DNA from: a virus
IMG/VR virus record: IMGVR_UViG_3300036791_000469
Span: 1 to 40,684 of that record
Reading direction: 5' to 3' (one strand)
Length of the DNA stretch: 40,684 nt
The first letter of the stretch is position 1. Each line of letters begins with the position of its first letter. The notes under the pieces were generated by a model. That model was given only the letters and a program-made list of their open reading frames with translations. It was not told where the DNA came from and ran no database searches. Shown piece after piece: positions 1 through 6,939 of this stretch. Made by a program: the position numbers and the translations under genes.

Positions 1-133
1 TCATCGAAGGAAGCAAGGTCAACGCATCAGGCCAGGTTTTCGCTTTCTCTCTCTCAGATTTTGTCTCTGTCTCTGTCTCTGTCTCTGTCTCTGTCTCTGT
101 CTCTGTCTCTGTCTCTGGTGTAGCGTCTTGATA
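1..133. repeat. Terminal overlap, left copy (circular join)
   Basis: This segment recurs at the right end of the window (40558-40684). The two copies match except that this one has nine TCTCTG units and the right one has eight. The simplest reading is that the sequence is a circular or circularly permuted genome cut inside a coding region, as expected for a headful-packaging P22-type phage. A reading frame on the minus strand stays open through the whole overlap, so it is not an intergenic terminal repeat. Confidence 0.93.
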
Positions 134-421
134 GCAACTTGCTAGCATCGTGCTAGCATCGTGCTCCAGCCAGTGCGAACAATCTGATAACAAAGCAATT
201 ACGCGATTTTCAGAAATGCGCAAGCGGAATGCTAGCGTCTTGCTATCAGGAAGATAGCCGTCTTCTTCAGAAGCGATCAGCCAAAGGTTTATCAGCCCTT
301 TGGCTGAGTCACCAGAGAGACTGTGCCATTCAATATCATCAAGAATTTCACGATAAAGTTTGATCCAAGGTGGGCGCCGGCGCTTGTAATGCTGGAATTT
401 CTTCCAGTTGCGAATTCTCAC
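1..421 (-). CDS. Phage replication initiator (DnaT/O-like), 5' part, continues at 40557
   Basis: On the circular map this is the first 421 nt of a 765-nt gene that continues from 40557 down to 40214, about 254 aa in all. The product begins MRIRNWKKFQHYKRRRPPW and has an IKLYREILDD segment typical of phage replication initiation proteins, followed by a winged-helix-like region to about residue 97 and a (Glu-Thr)9 linker at residues 103-120. Low-complexity ET linkers are common in this family. The proposed start is GTG at 421-419, preceded by an AGAGG Shine-Dalgarno site that can be buried in a hairpin (424-443). No ATG lies upstream in frame near that site. The gene follows the radical-SAM gene and overlaps the loader-like gene downstream. 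Confidence 0.85.
   Translation of the reverse strand, partial: MRIRNWKKFQHYKRRRPPWIKLYREILDDIEWHSLSGDSAKGLINLWLIASEEDGYLPDSKTLAFRLRISENRVIALLSDCSHWLEHDASTMLASCYQDATPETETETETETETETETETKSEREKAKTWPDALTLLPSM
64..117. repeat. Hexanucleotide tandem repeat (TCTCTG)9 inside the initiator gene
   Basis: Nine perfect copies of TCTCTG on the plus strand read as GAGACA on the minus strand. In the initiator frame each unit is the dipeptide Glu-Thr, so unit changes add or remove two residues without breaking the frame. The tract sits between the N-terminal domain and the C-terminal part of the protein. The right-hand copy (40621-40668) has eight units. Confidence 0.95.
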
Positions 422-423
422 AA

Positions 424-464
424 TTCCTCTCCCACAAGAGGAAGGCGGGGAGTGTGGGCTCCCC
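424..464 (-). promoter_or_regulatory. Tandem hairpins with complementary loops before the initiator start
   Basis: On the minus-strand RNA a first hairpin (464-447) has stem GGGGAG/CTCCCC and loop CCCACA. Three bases later a second hairpin (443-424) has a perfect 7-bp stem TTCCTCT/AGAGGAA and loop TGTGGG. The two 6-nt loops are exactly complementary, so a kissing interaction is possible. The 3' arm of the second stem is the Shine-Dalgarno sequence of the GTG start at 421. No T-run follows, so a simple terminator is unlikely. Control of initiator translation is inferred. Confidence 0.55.
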
Positions 465-499
465 ACCCAGTAATACGGTCGGATTCAGCGCTCAGCATC

Positions 500-1384
500 T
501 TACAATTCCTCTGCCGGCGCAAGCCTTCTTTTGTCCATTTTGCGATCGTATTCAGCGAAGGGGATCTGCCGGAATAGGAAGCCATTGGCCCAGCGCGCAA
601 CATCCCTTTGGCGCTGCACCGTCCAATCAAACCGCGCGCGCGGGTCGCGCGTGGTGGTATTCAAATCCAGCATAGGCTGCACATGCGGTTCGCAGCCGGC
701 TTCAATGGTCTTGTGGATCCGTTCCATGCAGGGCTGGAATGGTTCATTGCCAATCAGCACGTATACCCGTTTGCGCCGGCCTGGCTCAGCCCTGAGCATC
801 TGAAACACGCGGTATACGTCTTCGGCTTCCTTCATGTCATCGAACGCAAACCGCCAAGGGCTGCGGCCAGCATCGATTAGCGGCTTCCAGCGCCGATACA
901 CTTCCTGTGTAAAGGTGCGCGGTTCAAAGCCGGAATTAGCGTCCAGCAGTGGCACACCATGCTTCCTGTAACGGTCAATGATGTGATCCTGATACTTTGC
1001 CGGCAGCGCAGATAGGTTGTTATCGCAAAGGATGGGCCGCACAGGGAAATCCGGTATCAGCGTGAAGCTGGCGCCTTCCATCTGCGGCACAATGCAGAAG
1101 TGGCAGCCTACAGGGCAGCCGCGGCTGGCAAACGTGGCCAATGGGTTATGCTTGGCCACCGCATCAGGGTAGGAATCGCCAATCTGGGCAATCAGGCTGA
1201 TTGGATGGGTCATTTTGCCCTGGCGCATCAGAAACAGCGCCGGCCCACCTACTACCACATTGAAGCCAAAGAATTTAGCTTGCTGCGCGCGGCGCATCGC
1301 TTCATCCAGCTTGTAAGTGAACGCCACTGACAGGTAGGCTGTACCGCTATCTTCCCAGCCAGCTATGCCATCACTCCAAGCCAT
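500..1384 (-). CDS. Radical-SAM superfamily protein (294 aa)
   Basis: The protein has a CPVGCHFC cluster at residues 90-97, the CxxxCxxC motif that binds the 4Fe-4S cluster of radical SAM enzymes. The preceding residues 15-55 (alternating strands ending VVVGGPAL) look like the Rossmann-type N-terminal part seen in B12-binding-domain radical SAM proteins such as methylthiotransferase relatives, but no complete cobalamin motif is evident. Later segments (LCDNNLSAL, DANSGFEP) fit a TIM-barrel core. The start is an ATG just after the winged-helix gene. It lies immediately upstream of the replication initiator, so a role in nucleotide or DNA modification is possible, but the substrate cannot be read from sequence. 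Confidence 0.8.
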   Translation of the reverse strand: MAWSDGIAGWEDSGTAYLSVAFTYKLDEAMRRAQQAKFFGFNVVVGGPALFLMRQGKMTHPISLIAQIGDSYPDAVAKHNPLATFASRGCPVGCHFCIVPQMEGASFTLIPDFPVRPILCDNNLSALPAKYQDHIIDRYRKHGVPLLDANSGFEPRTFTQEVYRRWKPLIDAGRSPWRFAFDDMKEAEDVYRVFQMLRAEPGRRKRVYVLIGNEPFQPCMERIHKTIEAGCEPHVQPMLDLNTTTRDPRARFDWTVQRQRDVARWANGFLFRQIPFAEYDRKMDKRRLAPAEEL

Positions 1385-1669
1385 TTAGAACAGCCTTCCC
1401 TGCTTCGCCTGCCTGGTGTTTACCGTCACCCGATACTCAAACAAGCCGCGGCCAGCGCCAGCCTTTTGCCGCCGTTCCACAATGTAGCCGATGGATCGCA
1501 ACTGCCGCAGCCGCGAAGATAGGCTGGATTGCGGATAACGGCCATGCAGCGCAAATTCGATTTCCCATAGGGTGCGCCACACGCCATCCAGCATCAGTTC
1601 CTTCACCGCTTGGCATTGCTGGCCCAGGCGTTCCCTATCTTCCTTCTCATAGGTTGGATCTAGGCGCAT
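1385..1669 (-). CDS. Winged-helix DNA-binding-like protein (94 aa)
   Basis: Residues 20-80 have a winged-helix layout: a helical stretch (CQAVKELMLDGVWRTLWEI), a second helix pair (SSLSSRLRQLRSIGYI) and a basic wing (VERRQKAGAGRGLFEYRV). Similar small proteins sit in the replication modules of many phages. The stop abuts the radical-SAM start with no gap and the start overlaps the preceding stop, so it is in a tight operon. DNA binding is inferred from fold pattern only. Confidence 0.7.
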   Translation of the reverse strand: MRLDPTYEKEDRERLGQQCQAVKELMLDGVWRTLWEIEFALHGRYPQSSLSSRLRQLRSIGYIVERRQKAGAGRGLFEYRVTVNTRQAKQGRLF

Positions 1670-2124
1670 CAGGCCAAAGATTCCTTGCGCAGCAGGCTGG
1701 TGCGAATTTCCGCGGTGATGTGGTTATGCTTATTCGATCGGCGCCGCTTGCCAGTATTTTTTCTTGACTGTGTGTAATGCTCACCGATGCGGTGGCCTTT
1801 CAAGGGCGCCTTTAGCTCATAGCTTCCCGCAGCAAAGCCGCCATTGCGATCAAAGGAAACCACTTCGCGGCTAACACTTTCTGGCACGCGATAGCGCACC
1901 GCGCTTTTGCCTTTGATCAGATACGCCACATTCACCGAAACAATGGCGCCGTCTGCTCCTAGCTGCCTCTCACAAGCTACGGACATGGCACACTTTTTGT
2001 GGTTCTTCACCGCGGCCGATTGCGAAATGCGGTTGGTTACTTCAATATCTACATCTTCTGTGGCATCTTTCACGGTAGTTACTTCAGGGTAAAACTTCTG
2101 CACGATTCCTAGACACGTTGGCAT
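1669..2124 (-). CDS. Hypothetical basic protein (151 aa)
   Basis: The ATG at 2124 follows a good AAGGAAGG ribosome site. The middle of the protein reads as beta-strand-rich (SVNVAYLIKGKSAVRYRVP). The C-terminus is very basic (RKNTGKRRRSNKHNH) and could bind nucleic acid. I do not recognise the family. Its position between an HNH protein and a winged-helix protein suggests a DNA-metabolism role, but nothing in the sequence fixes a function. Confidence 0.65.
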   Translation of the reverse strand: MPTCLGIVQKFYPEVTTVKDATEDVDIEVTNRISQSAAVKNHKKCAMSVACERQLGADGAIVSVNVAYLIKGKSAVRYRVPESVSREVVSFDRNGGFAAGSYELKAPLKGHRIGEHYTQSRKNTGKRRRSNKHNHITAEIRTSLLRKESLA

Positions 2125-2127
2125 ACG

Positions 2128-2493
2128 TTAACCTTCCTTTGTGATTAGATTTTTAGTGCTTCGCTTGGCCTGGCGCTGCTGTTTATCCAAAACTTGGTGA
2201 TGATGCCGGCACACGTGCAAAAGCCCTTCCAGCGTGTCTGTACGCTTCACGCTGCGCAAAGTACGATGGTGCGGATCCACCGCGTCACGCAGGCAGCGGG
2301 TTTTGCTTACTGTGTTCGTCGCAGCTTCATACCAATCAATCTGGTACTCGCACTGACCGCGGCTGCGCTGTGTCAGTGCAAAAACGCGGTCGCGCCAATC
2401 TTCACCTTTCAAGATTTCGCGCCCATCTGGCGTCACGTAAGATTTCGGATCTTTGAACCGTCGCGCCGCGGTGGCTTCTTTATCAGCCTTCAT
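2128..2493 (-). CDS. HNH endonuclease-like protein (121 aa)
   Basis: The C-terminal half carries an HNH pattern: a cysteine (C67), then VDPHH, then LLHVCRHHH near residues 93-101, giving paired Cys and His ligands and the catalytic His region. The N-terminal half is charged and contains a YVTPDGREIL segment. The upstream 51-aa gene overlaps its start by an ATGA. Phage HNH proteins act as nicking or resolving nucleases; whether this one is free-standing and homing-like or part of replication is not decided. Confidence 0.75.
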   Translation of the reverse strand: MKADKEATAARRFKDPKSYVTPDGREILKGEDWRDRVFALTQRSRGQCEYQIDWYEAATNTVSKTRCLRDAVDPHHRTLRSVKRTDTLEGLLHVCRHHHQVLDKQQRQAKRSTKNLITKEG

Positions 2494-2645
2494 GCTTTTG
2501 GCTGCTCACAATTCTTATGCTTGGCATTGAATCGGATGAGTGTTCTAGCCCAATACAAGCCCTGCATCCAAGGCTGTCTAACAATGGATTTGCCGCAAAC
2601 GCAGGTATAGCGAATGCGGCCCAGAATTGTTTTATCTAATTTCAC
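2490..2645 (-). CDS. Small cysteine-containing protein (51 aa)
   Basis: This GTG-initiated reading frame encodes a basic 51-aa protein with a CVCG motif near residue 15 and a further Cys near the C-terminus, suggesting a small metal-binding or redox site. Its stop overlaps the ATG of the HNH gene as ATGA, which supports it as a real coupled gene. Its start overlaps the end of the 30-aa membrane peptide gene by 14 nt. The ribosome site is weak. The function is unknown. Confidence 0.55.
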   Translation of the reverse strand: MKLDKTILGRIRYTCVCGKSIVRQPWMQGLYWARTLIRFNAKHKNCEQPKA

Positions 2646-2724
2646 GTTCGTTCGTTTCTGGGCCTAGCACGATGTATAGCATTGCAATGATTCCAACGAA
2701 TACCCAAATAATAAACGTAAGCAT
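2632..2724 (-). CDS. Tiny membrane peptide (30 aa)
   Basis: The ATG at 2724 follows GAGGGGAAATACCA, a strong and well-spaced ribosome site. The product is one hydrophobic segment (FIIWVFVGIIAMLYIVL) with a short charged tail ETNEREIR, which predicts a single-span inner-membrane peptide. It overlaps the next gene by 14 nt. Single-span phage microproteins often alter host membrane functions or block superinfection, but nothing here points to a specific role. Confidence 0.6.
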   Translation of the reverse strand: MLTFIIWVFVGIIAMLYIVLGPETNEREIR

Positions 2725-2776
2725 TGGTATTTCCCCTCTGGTGAAGCAAGGGCTGGGATCTTGCTTCGGTTAATTG

Positions 2777-3115
2777 TTAATCTGGATATATTCCTTCGCT
2801 GCCGCCAGCATAATCGTTTGGATAGTCGATTGCGTTACCGTACCACGCCCAATCAAGGCTCCAGTCGGGCGAGTCCTCCCACCATCCAAACATCAGGTAG
2901 TACATCGTATCGTCTGCTGCATCAAACGCTTCTTCCATTATGTTACTGGCCTGACTCAGCGCCGGGGGAGCGCATTCACCCCCACGGCATCCTGCAGGTG
3001 GATGCCAGACACAGCCTGTTTTTTCGTTGCAAGCCCAGGCTTGCGCCTTGGATTGCGACGGCATGAACAAACAAACTGCTGACAGGATCACTGCTGCATA
3101 CAGTAAACGTTTCAC
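2777..3115 (-). CDS. Secreted small protein with signal peptide (112 aa)
   Basis: The GTG start at 3115 is preceded by AAGGGG at good spacing. Residues 1-25 form a classic Sec signal peptide (basic MKRLL, hydrophobic core, cleavage after SKAQA). The mature part has four cysteines (CNEKTGC, GCRGGEC), which could form disulfides in the periplasm, and a Trp/Tyr/Asp-rich tail. An exported protein in the early operon is unusual and fits a role at the cell envelope, such as superinfection exclusion; this is inference. Confidence 0.7.
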   Translation of the reverse strand: MKRLLYAAVILSAVCLFMPSQSKAQAWACNEKTGCVWHPPAGCRGGECAPPALSQASNIMEEAFDAADDTMYYLMFGWWEDSPDWSLDWAWYGNAIDYPNDYAGGSEGIYPD

Positions 3116-3147
3116 ATAATGCCCCTTTCTGTTCCAGGGACAGTTCC

Positions 3148-3468
3148 TTATGATTCATGGCCGGCTTCAATCAGCCCATCAATGGCTTCATCCGAAATAG
3201 CCGCCAGCACTTTTACCATTAACTGATAAGCAATTGTGCTGTTACCGCGGCAGCGTTCCACCCACCGATTGCGCTGCTCATTCCAGGCTGAATAAGTCAA
3301 ATTATCCGTATAAAATTGCACTCGCACCCGGCCTTCTGGGTTAGCTTTGCGCCGCTGGGCTTCCAGCTTTGGGCAGTAAAGTACTCCTGGCTCTTGGGCT
3401 CTGCCCTTGTCTATCATCCACTGCAGATCCTTGATGAGTTCGATTAGCGGCTTGGCGCTATTTGCCAT
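3148..3468 (-). CDS. Hypothetical protein (106 aa)
   Basis: The gene starts inside the end of the RecT gene (11-nt overlap), so the two are likely cotranslated. The product is a soluble mixed alpha/beta protein with a central VRVQFYTDNLTYSAW segment and a C-terminal helical region. I do not recognise the family. The close coupling to the annealase hints at a recombination or replication accessory role. Confidence 0.65.
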   Translation of the reverse strand: MANSAKPLIELIKDLQWMIDKGRAQEPGVLYCPKLEAQRRKANPEGRVRVQFYTDNLTYSAWNEQRNRWVERCRGNSTIAYQLMVKVLAAISDEAIDGLIEAGHES

Positions 3469-4288
3469 TGGTAACTACTCTTTCCGTAGAATGTTTTGCA
3501 CTCTTGGGCCAGATTTCTTCTTGGGAAGCAACCGGAGCGGGTTTCTCAGGGGGTTTCCTTTTGCTCTTAGTTTTAGCTGCTTCCTCAAGTTTGCGTGCTT
3601 CCAGCACCTTGGCGTGTTCGGCTATCTTTTGCCGGGCTACTTCCTGCGCTGCTTCATGGCTGCCAGTGACTGGCTGCGCATCGATATAGCGGCGCCCTTC
3701 TGGCGTGTATTCATCGGCCGTCTGCGCCATTTCTTCATTGGTGTAGATGTCAGCCAGTTCTGGATAGCCTTTGCGCAGCGCCAGGGCTTCTGCACACTTC
3801 GCCAGCATGTGTTTCGGCATCTTGGCCCACATGAAGGCTTCGGGCTTCATCAGATCCTTGGGCGCATATTCATCCCAATAGGCCACACCAATGATGGGGT
3901 GCTCCAGCCCTTTCTTCCATAGGCGTATCGTGGCCTTTTCAGGGATGCGCTTGCTTTCCCCAAATACAAATTCTGGCTCATCACAGCCACCAAAATCTGC
4001 GTGGTCGCGCCCAGCCAGCGCGCGATAGCCATCGATACCGATCTGGATAGACATGGTGAAGCCGCCCACCCAGATGCCCTTTTCATCTTGGTGATGCTTG
4101 TTAGTAAACCGCTTGATGCAATGTAGTTGCCGCGTCATTGGGTCAATTTTGTGTTTCTTGGCTACCCACAGGAACAGCGCAAATTCATCATCGGTGACAC
4201 CTTTGGCCACCGTGCGCTTGAGTAACTCGATTTCATTCTTTTGCAGCCGGCGCGGCTTGGCTATAGCGAATTTCTTCGGTACTTTCAT
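3458..4288 (-). CDS. recT: RecT/Bet-family single-strand annealing protein (276 aa)
   Basis: The N-terminal 180 residues carry the Bet/RecT pattern: FALFLWVAKKHKIDPMTRQL followed by LHCIKR, then GGFTMSIQIGIDGYRALAGR, and AFMWAKMPKHMLAKCAEALAL. These proteins anneal complementary single strands during phage recombination. The last 90 residues are a charged, low-complexity tail rich in Lys, Glu and Ala. The start overlaps the upstream coiled-coil gene as TGATG. No lambda-exonuclease-like partner is recognisable next to it, so the matching nuclease is either unrecognised or from the host. Confidence 0.88.
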   Translation of the reverse strand: MKVPKKFAIAKPRRLQKNEIELLKRTVAKGVTDDEFALFLWVAKKHKIDPMTRQLHCIKRFTNKHHQDEKGIWVGGFTMSIQIGIDGYRALAGRDHADFGGCDEPEFVFGESKRIPEKATIRLWKKGLEHPIIGVAYWDEYAPKDLMKPEAFMWAKMPKHMLAKCAEALALRKGYPELADIYTNEEMAQTADEYTPEGRRYIDAQPVTGSHEAAQEVARQKIAEHAKVLEARKLEEAAKTKSKRKPPEKPAPVASQEEIWPKSAKHSTERVVTNGK

Positions 4289-5046
4289 CAGATTCCATCC
4301 TCTGCCCAGACTTCCACGCCAGGGATAACATCTAAGCCAATCTGCTTCTCAGCGCGGATAAACTGGCCGATAGCTACCTCATTCGCCATCAGGAATTTGC
4401 GTGGCAGCTTCGATGGGTCAATGACTTTGAATTTATAGTTTAGTCGCGCCTTAATGCCGGCCACCTTTGGCACCGCTGGCGCCACCTTTACCTCTTGAAC
4501 GGTTGCTGCTGCTGTCACCGCGGCCGCGGCAGCCTGTTTCTTGGCGGCTTCAGCCTGTTCTGCAGCCAGCTTAGCCAGCCGATCCGCTTCACGTTTCTTT
4601 AGTTCGCCAGCAGCTTGCTGGCGCTTGATTTCGGCTTCGCGTTCCTTGCGATCGGCTTCGGCTTTCTTGACTGCGGCAATGCGTTCTTCCTCAGCAATGC
4701 GCGCCGCTTCGCGCCGGCGTTCTTCATTGATCCTGTTTTCTTCTGCTTTGGCTTTGCGGCGTTCTTCGGCCTTCCAGCTTTCGGCTTTTAGGGCTGCGAT
4801 TTCCACGATTTCCTTGGCTGGTTCTACGTATTTCGCCTTCTCATTTTTCAGAAAGTCTAGGTGCGATCTGGCCGATTCAATCCCAGGATCCAGCTTGAAG
4901 CCCACATCTTTGATATACGCGCGGCCATCCAGCGCAACCTGGCAGGCGATCTGGTATTGCTCCGCGTTCGATACCACGATGGCGTTAGCGCGTTCGCGCA
5001 GCCCGGTTAGCCCTGCTTCGATGCGTACCACAATATCGGTGCTCAC
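4288..5046 (-). CDS. Coiled-coil recombination-module protein, DUF1351-like (252 aa)
   Basis: The best start is GTG at 5046, preceded by GGAGG seven bases upstream and overlapping the previous stop as TAGTG. An upstream extension to 5127 in the same frame has no such signal. Residues about 60-190 form a long Lys/Glu/Arg/Ala coiled coil. The C-terminal part (LNYKFKVIDPSKLPRKFLMA, ending PGVEVWAEDGI) matches the conserved end of DUF1351-type phage proteins found beside recT-like genes. A scaffold or nuclease-modulating role in recombination is likely but not shown. Confidence 0.75.
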   Translation of the reverse strand: MSTDIVVRIEAGLTGLRERANAIVVSNAEQYQIACQVALDGRAYIKDVGFKLDPGIESARSHLDFLKNEKAKYVEPAKEIVEIAALKAESWKAEERRKAKAEENRINEERRREAARIAEEERIAAVKKAEADRKEREAEIKRQQAAGELKKREADRLAKLAAEQAEAAKKQAAAAAVTAAATVQEVKVAPAVPKVAGIKARLNYKFKVIDPSKLPRKFLMANEVAIGQFIRAEKQIGLDVIPGVEVWAEDGI

Positions 5047-5234
5047 TAGCTTTCCTCCGTTTGTGTTGTGTAATCCGGCATATTCATTGCAATTAAGGTT
5101 GTGATCCTGCTGCGTATTTCCTGCCATTCTGCGCGGGTTATAGGTTGGTCGCGCAGCCGGCCACGTAGCGACCCTTCAGCGGTGATTTCTTCCACCATCA
5201 AAGCAAATTCTTGCACCAATCTGTCAGGCGTCAC
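5046..5234 (-). CDS. Hypothetical early protein (62 aa)
   Basis: A small acidic, largely helical protein. Its GTG start overlaps the upstream stop as GTGA and its stop touches the next GTG, so it is locked into the early operon by translational coupling. No motif is recognised. Confidence 0.65.
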   Translation of the reverse strand: MTPDRLVQEFALMVEEITAEGSLRGRLRDQPITRAEWQEIRSRITTLIAMNMPDYTTQTEES

Positions 5235-5470
5235 AGGTCAAACGCCGCCCGGCAATTTGACGAACACCACATCATGTGATTGCCTTCTTTGCATTCGCAG
5301 TTTCGGATTACAACCTTGTCGCATTGCTGACAGGTATGGTTATGTGGCTGCTGGTAACTAAGCCATTGCTCTATGCAGTCCTGAATGTCCTGCGCCAAGT
5401 CAGCCACTAGCGTTTCGTCTGTGACGCCAAAGTGTCTGGCTAGTTCTTCACATTTTGTGTCATAACTCAT
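5231..5470 (-). CDS. Small zinc-finger-like protein (79 aa)
   Basis: The first half is helical and acidic. The second half has CQQC, CEC and WCSSNC clusters plus His residues, a layout expected to bind one or two zinc ions. Both ends overlap their neighbours by four bases. Nucleic-acid or protein binding is plausible; no specific family is recognised. Confidence 0.65.
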   Translation of the reverse strand: MSYDTKCEELARHFGVTDETLVADLAQDIQDCIEQWLSYQQPHNHTCQQCDKVVIRNCECKEGNHMMWCSSNCRAAFDL

Positions 5471-5670
5471 GGCGCAACCTTTGGCGGCTTCTGCGTAACG
5501 ATTCCGCCATCATAAAGGATCTGCCATTCTTCCATGAATCGCTGCACGCCATGTTCATGGTCATCGCCACCTGAACTGGTGTAGCTATAGGCAACGGCAG
5601 CGAATACAGCTTTGGGAATCGATGAATACAGCCGGCCGAATGCTTCAGCGTATGGGCCGGTAGTTTTCAT
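5467..5670 (-). CDS. Hypothetical early protein (67 aa)
   Basis: The ATG overlaps the upstream stop as ATGA. The protein has an Ala/Tyr-rich helical segment (SIPKAVFAAVAYSYTSS) followed by an acidic, aromatic stretch. No family is recognised. Confidence 0.62.
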   Translation of the reverse strand: MKTTGPYAEAFGRLYSSIPKAVFAAVAYSYTSSGGDDHEHGVQRFMEEWQILYDGGIVTQKPPKVAP

Positions 5671-5855
5671 GTTCGTGCCTCATCACTATTTTCAAAGATG
5701 AATCCATTGGCCTTCATCCCTGCGGCCCTAAAACTCTGCCGGCATTTAGGGCATGTAATAGTCACAATGGCGCCGCGCACCGGCTGCTTGATCTGCTCCT
5801 CTGTAACGGTCCATTCGTTGTCACATTCAGGACACTGCGCGGTTAACCATTTCAT
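5667..5855 (-). CDS. Zinc-ribbon protein (62 aa)
   Basis: Starting at MKWLTAQCPECDNEW, the protein has two knuckles, CPEC and CPKC, about 26 residues apart, a textbook zinc ribbon. A longer in-frame start at 5972 would add a Pro/His-rich stretch that overlaps the upstream gene and has no support. The ATG at 5855 overlaps the previous stop as ATGA. Confidence 0.7.
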   Translation of the reverse strand: MKWLTAQCPECDNEWTVTEEQIKQPVRGAIVTITCPKCRQSFRAAGMKANGFIFENSDEART

Positions 5856-6037
5856 GGCTTCGTCACCAGTTTCAGCAGCACCGCGGCCAGGATGATCATC
5901 ACCAGCCAAAAACTCAGCTTGATGCGCGTAGGGTTGGGGATGCGTTCGGCAATGCGGTGAGATCCGCCGCATAGCTCGCAGGTCAGCGCTTCACGGTCGC
6001 ACGCTGTGCAGTTCACGGTGCGATAGTTGCCAATCAT
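5852..6037 (-). CDS. Membrane-anchored zinc-knuckle protein (61 aa)
   Basis: The N-terminal half has CTAC and CELC pairs (probable zinc knuckle). The C-terminal half is one membrane span (LSFWLVMIILAAVLLKLV). The ATG at 6037 overlaps the upstream stop as ATGA, so it is preferred over the start at 6055. A cytosolic zinc domain tethered to the inner membrane is expected. Confidence 0.65.
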   Translation of the reverse strand: MIGNYRTVNCTACDREALTCELCGGSHRIAERIPNPTRIKLSFWLVMIILAAVLLKLVTKP

Positions 6038-6240
6038 TGTGCTGCCGCCTTGCACACTGGACAGCGCCTGGCGTTCTTCTGCGCTGCGATCGCCTGGCGC
6101 TGCACATTCAGCGCTTGCGCCTGTCCATCACGAATCGCGTTCCACTGCGCAGCGCATTCAAACAGATAGGCAATCCAGCAGGAATGCGTCAGAAATGGCC
6201 TGTTAAATCCAACATTGTGAGCAATGATTTCGTTTTTCAT
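6034..6240 (-). CDS. Hypothetical early protein (68 aa)
   Basis: A helical protein with a CPVC pair at its C-terminus and a Gln/Ala-rich middle. The start overlaps the previous stop by four bases. No family is recognised; the single Cys pair could join a metal site in an oligomer. Confidence 0.6.
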   Translation of the reverse strand: MKNEIIAHNVGFNRPFLTHSCWIAYLFECAAQWNAIRDGQAQALNVQRQAIAAQKNARRCPVCKAAAQ

Positions 6241-6437
6241 GGTTTCACCAAGTATTTCACGGCGTGTTCATCGTGTAGGTAGGTGCGCTGCTCTGGCGTA
6301 TCAGGCCACATAACATAAAGCGAATCGGTAAACGGATCTTCCAGCACGATGCCGATTGCTTCAGGGCACTTGTTTGCGCCGGCAGGCCATTTAACTTTGT
6401 CACCCACTTTCAGCTTTTTGGCTTCGGCTAGGGTCAT
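6237..6437 (-). CDS. Small SH3-like beta-barrel protein (66 aa)
   Basis: The sequence LKVGDKVKWPAGA, IGIVLEDPF and DSLYVMWPDT alternates short strands in a pattern typical of small KOW/SH3-like barrels found in phages. The ATG overlaps the upstream stop as ATGA. Function unknown. Confidence 0.62.
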   Translation of the reverse strand: MTLAEAKKLKVGDKVKWPAGANKCPEAIGIVLEDPFTDSLYVMWPDTPEQRTYLHDEHAVKYLVKP

Positions 6438-6724
6438 GGTTTTAGCCCCATCTTTTCCAGCATTAGCTTGGTGTTGGCCCAGCTACTGCGCGCATTGCGC
6501 AGCGCCGCGGCATCTAGGATCTGCTCAGCCGGCCCTTTCGGTTGCGCCAGCTTCGGTGTGGATTGGTGCTCGCCGCCAATGGTTAAATCCTCACGTTCGC
6601 ATTGCTTATAGATTGCCCATTCAAAATCCCGCTTTGCTGTGTCATCCTCATCGGCTGGGCCATAGATTTCATCATCGAAGCAGCCAGCAAGAAATTCCAT
6701 GTGCGCTTCGTGTGGATCGTTCAT
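6434..6724 (-). CDS. Hypothetical acidic protein (96 aa)
   Basis: The first 50 residues are strongly acidic (GPADEDDTAKRDFEW) and the rest is helical and polar. It is coupled to both neighbours by four-base overlaps. No family is recognised. Confidence 0.6.
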   Translation of the reverse strand: MNDPHEAHMEFLAGCFDDEIYGPADEDDTAKRDFEWAIYKQCEREDLTIGGEHQSTPKLAQPKGPAEQILDAAALRNARSSWANTKLMLEKMGLKP

Positions 6725-6939
6725 GACTTCCCCCCACCGTTGATAGCCAGATTCGGGTCCGTGCCGGCCAGCCCAGGTTCGGATTTCGTTTCAGCTTCCA
6801 CTTCGGCCAATGATGCCAGCGCCGCTTCGGGTGTCGCGCCATAACCTACTGGCGTTCCTTCCACATCGTAGAAAGCCTGAAAGTCAAAGCGGCGATCTGG
6901 CGTGCTGTTTTCGGTGCGCTTCACGATTGGCTGCCTCAC
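6721..6939 (-). CDS. Hypothetical early protein (72 aa)
   Basis: GTG start overlapping the upstream stop as GTGA. The centre (FYDVEGTPVGYGATPEAALASL) resembles the small phage/plasmid strand-helix units that end in a GxTPEEAL helix. The C-terminus is Gly/Asn-rich. No function can be assigned. Confidence 0.58.
   Translation of the reverse strand: MRQPIVKRTENSTPDRRFDFQAFYDVEGTPVGYGATPEAALASLAEVEAETKSEPGLAGTDPNLAINGGGKS

Noticed and set aside
61-120. Short tandem repeats resembling a CRISPR or satellite origin iterons
   Set aside because: Units are six bases with no spacers and lie within an open reading frame encoding Glu-Thr.
4541-5104. 187-aa plus-strand ORF rich in Ser, Ala and Arg
   Set aside because: It is the antisense shadow of the Lys/Glu/Ala coiled-coil gene; no ribosome site.
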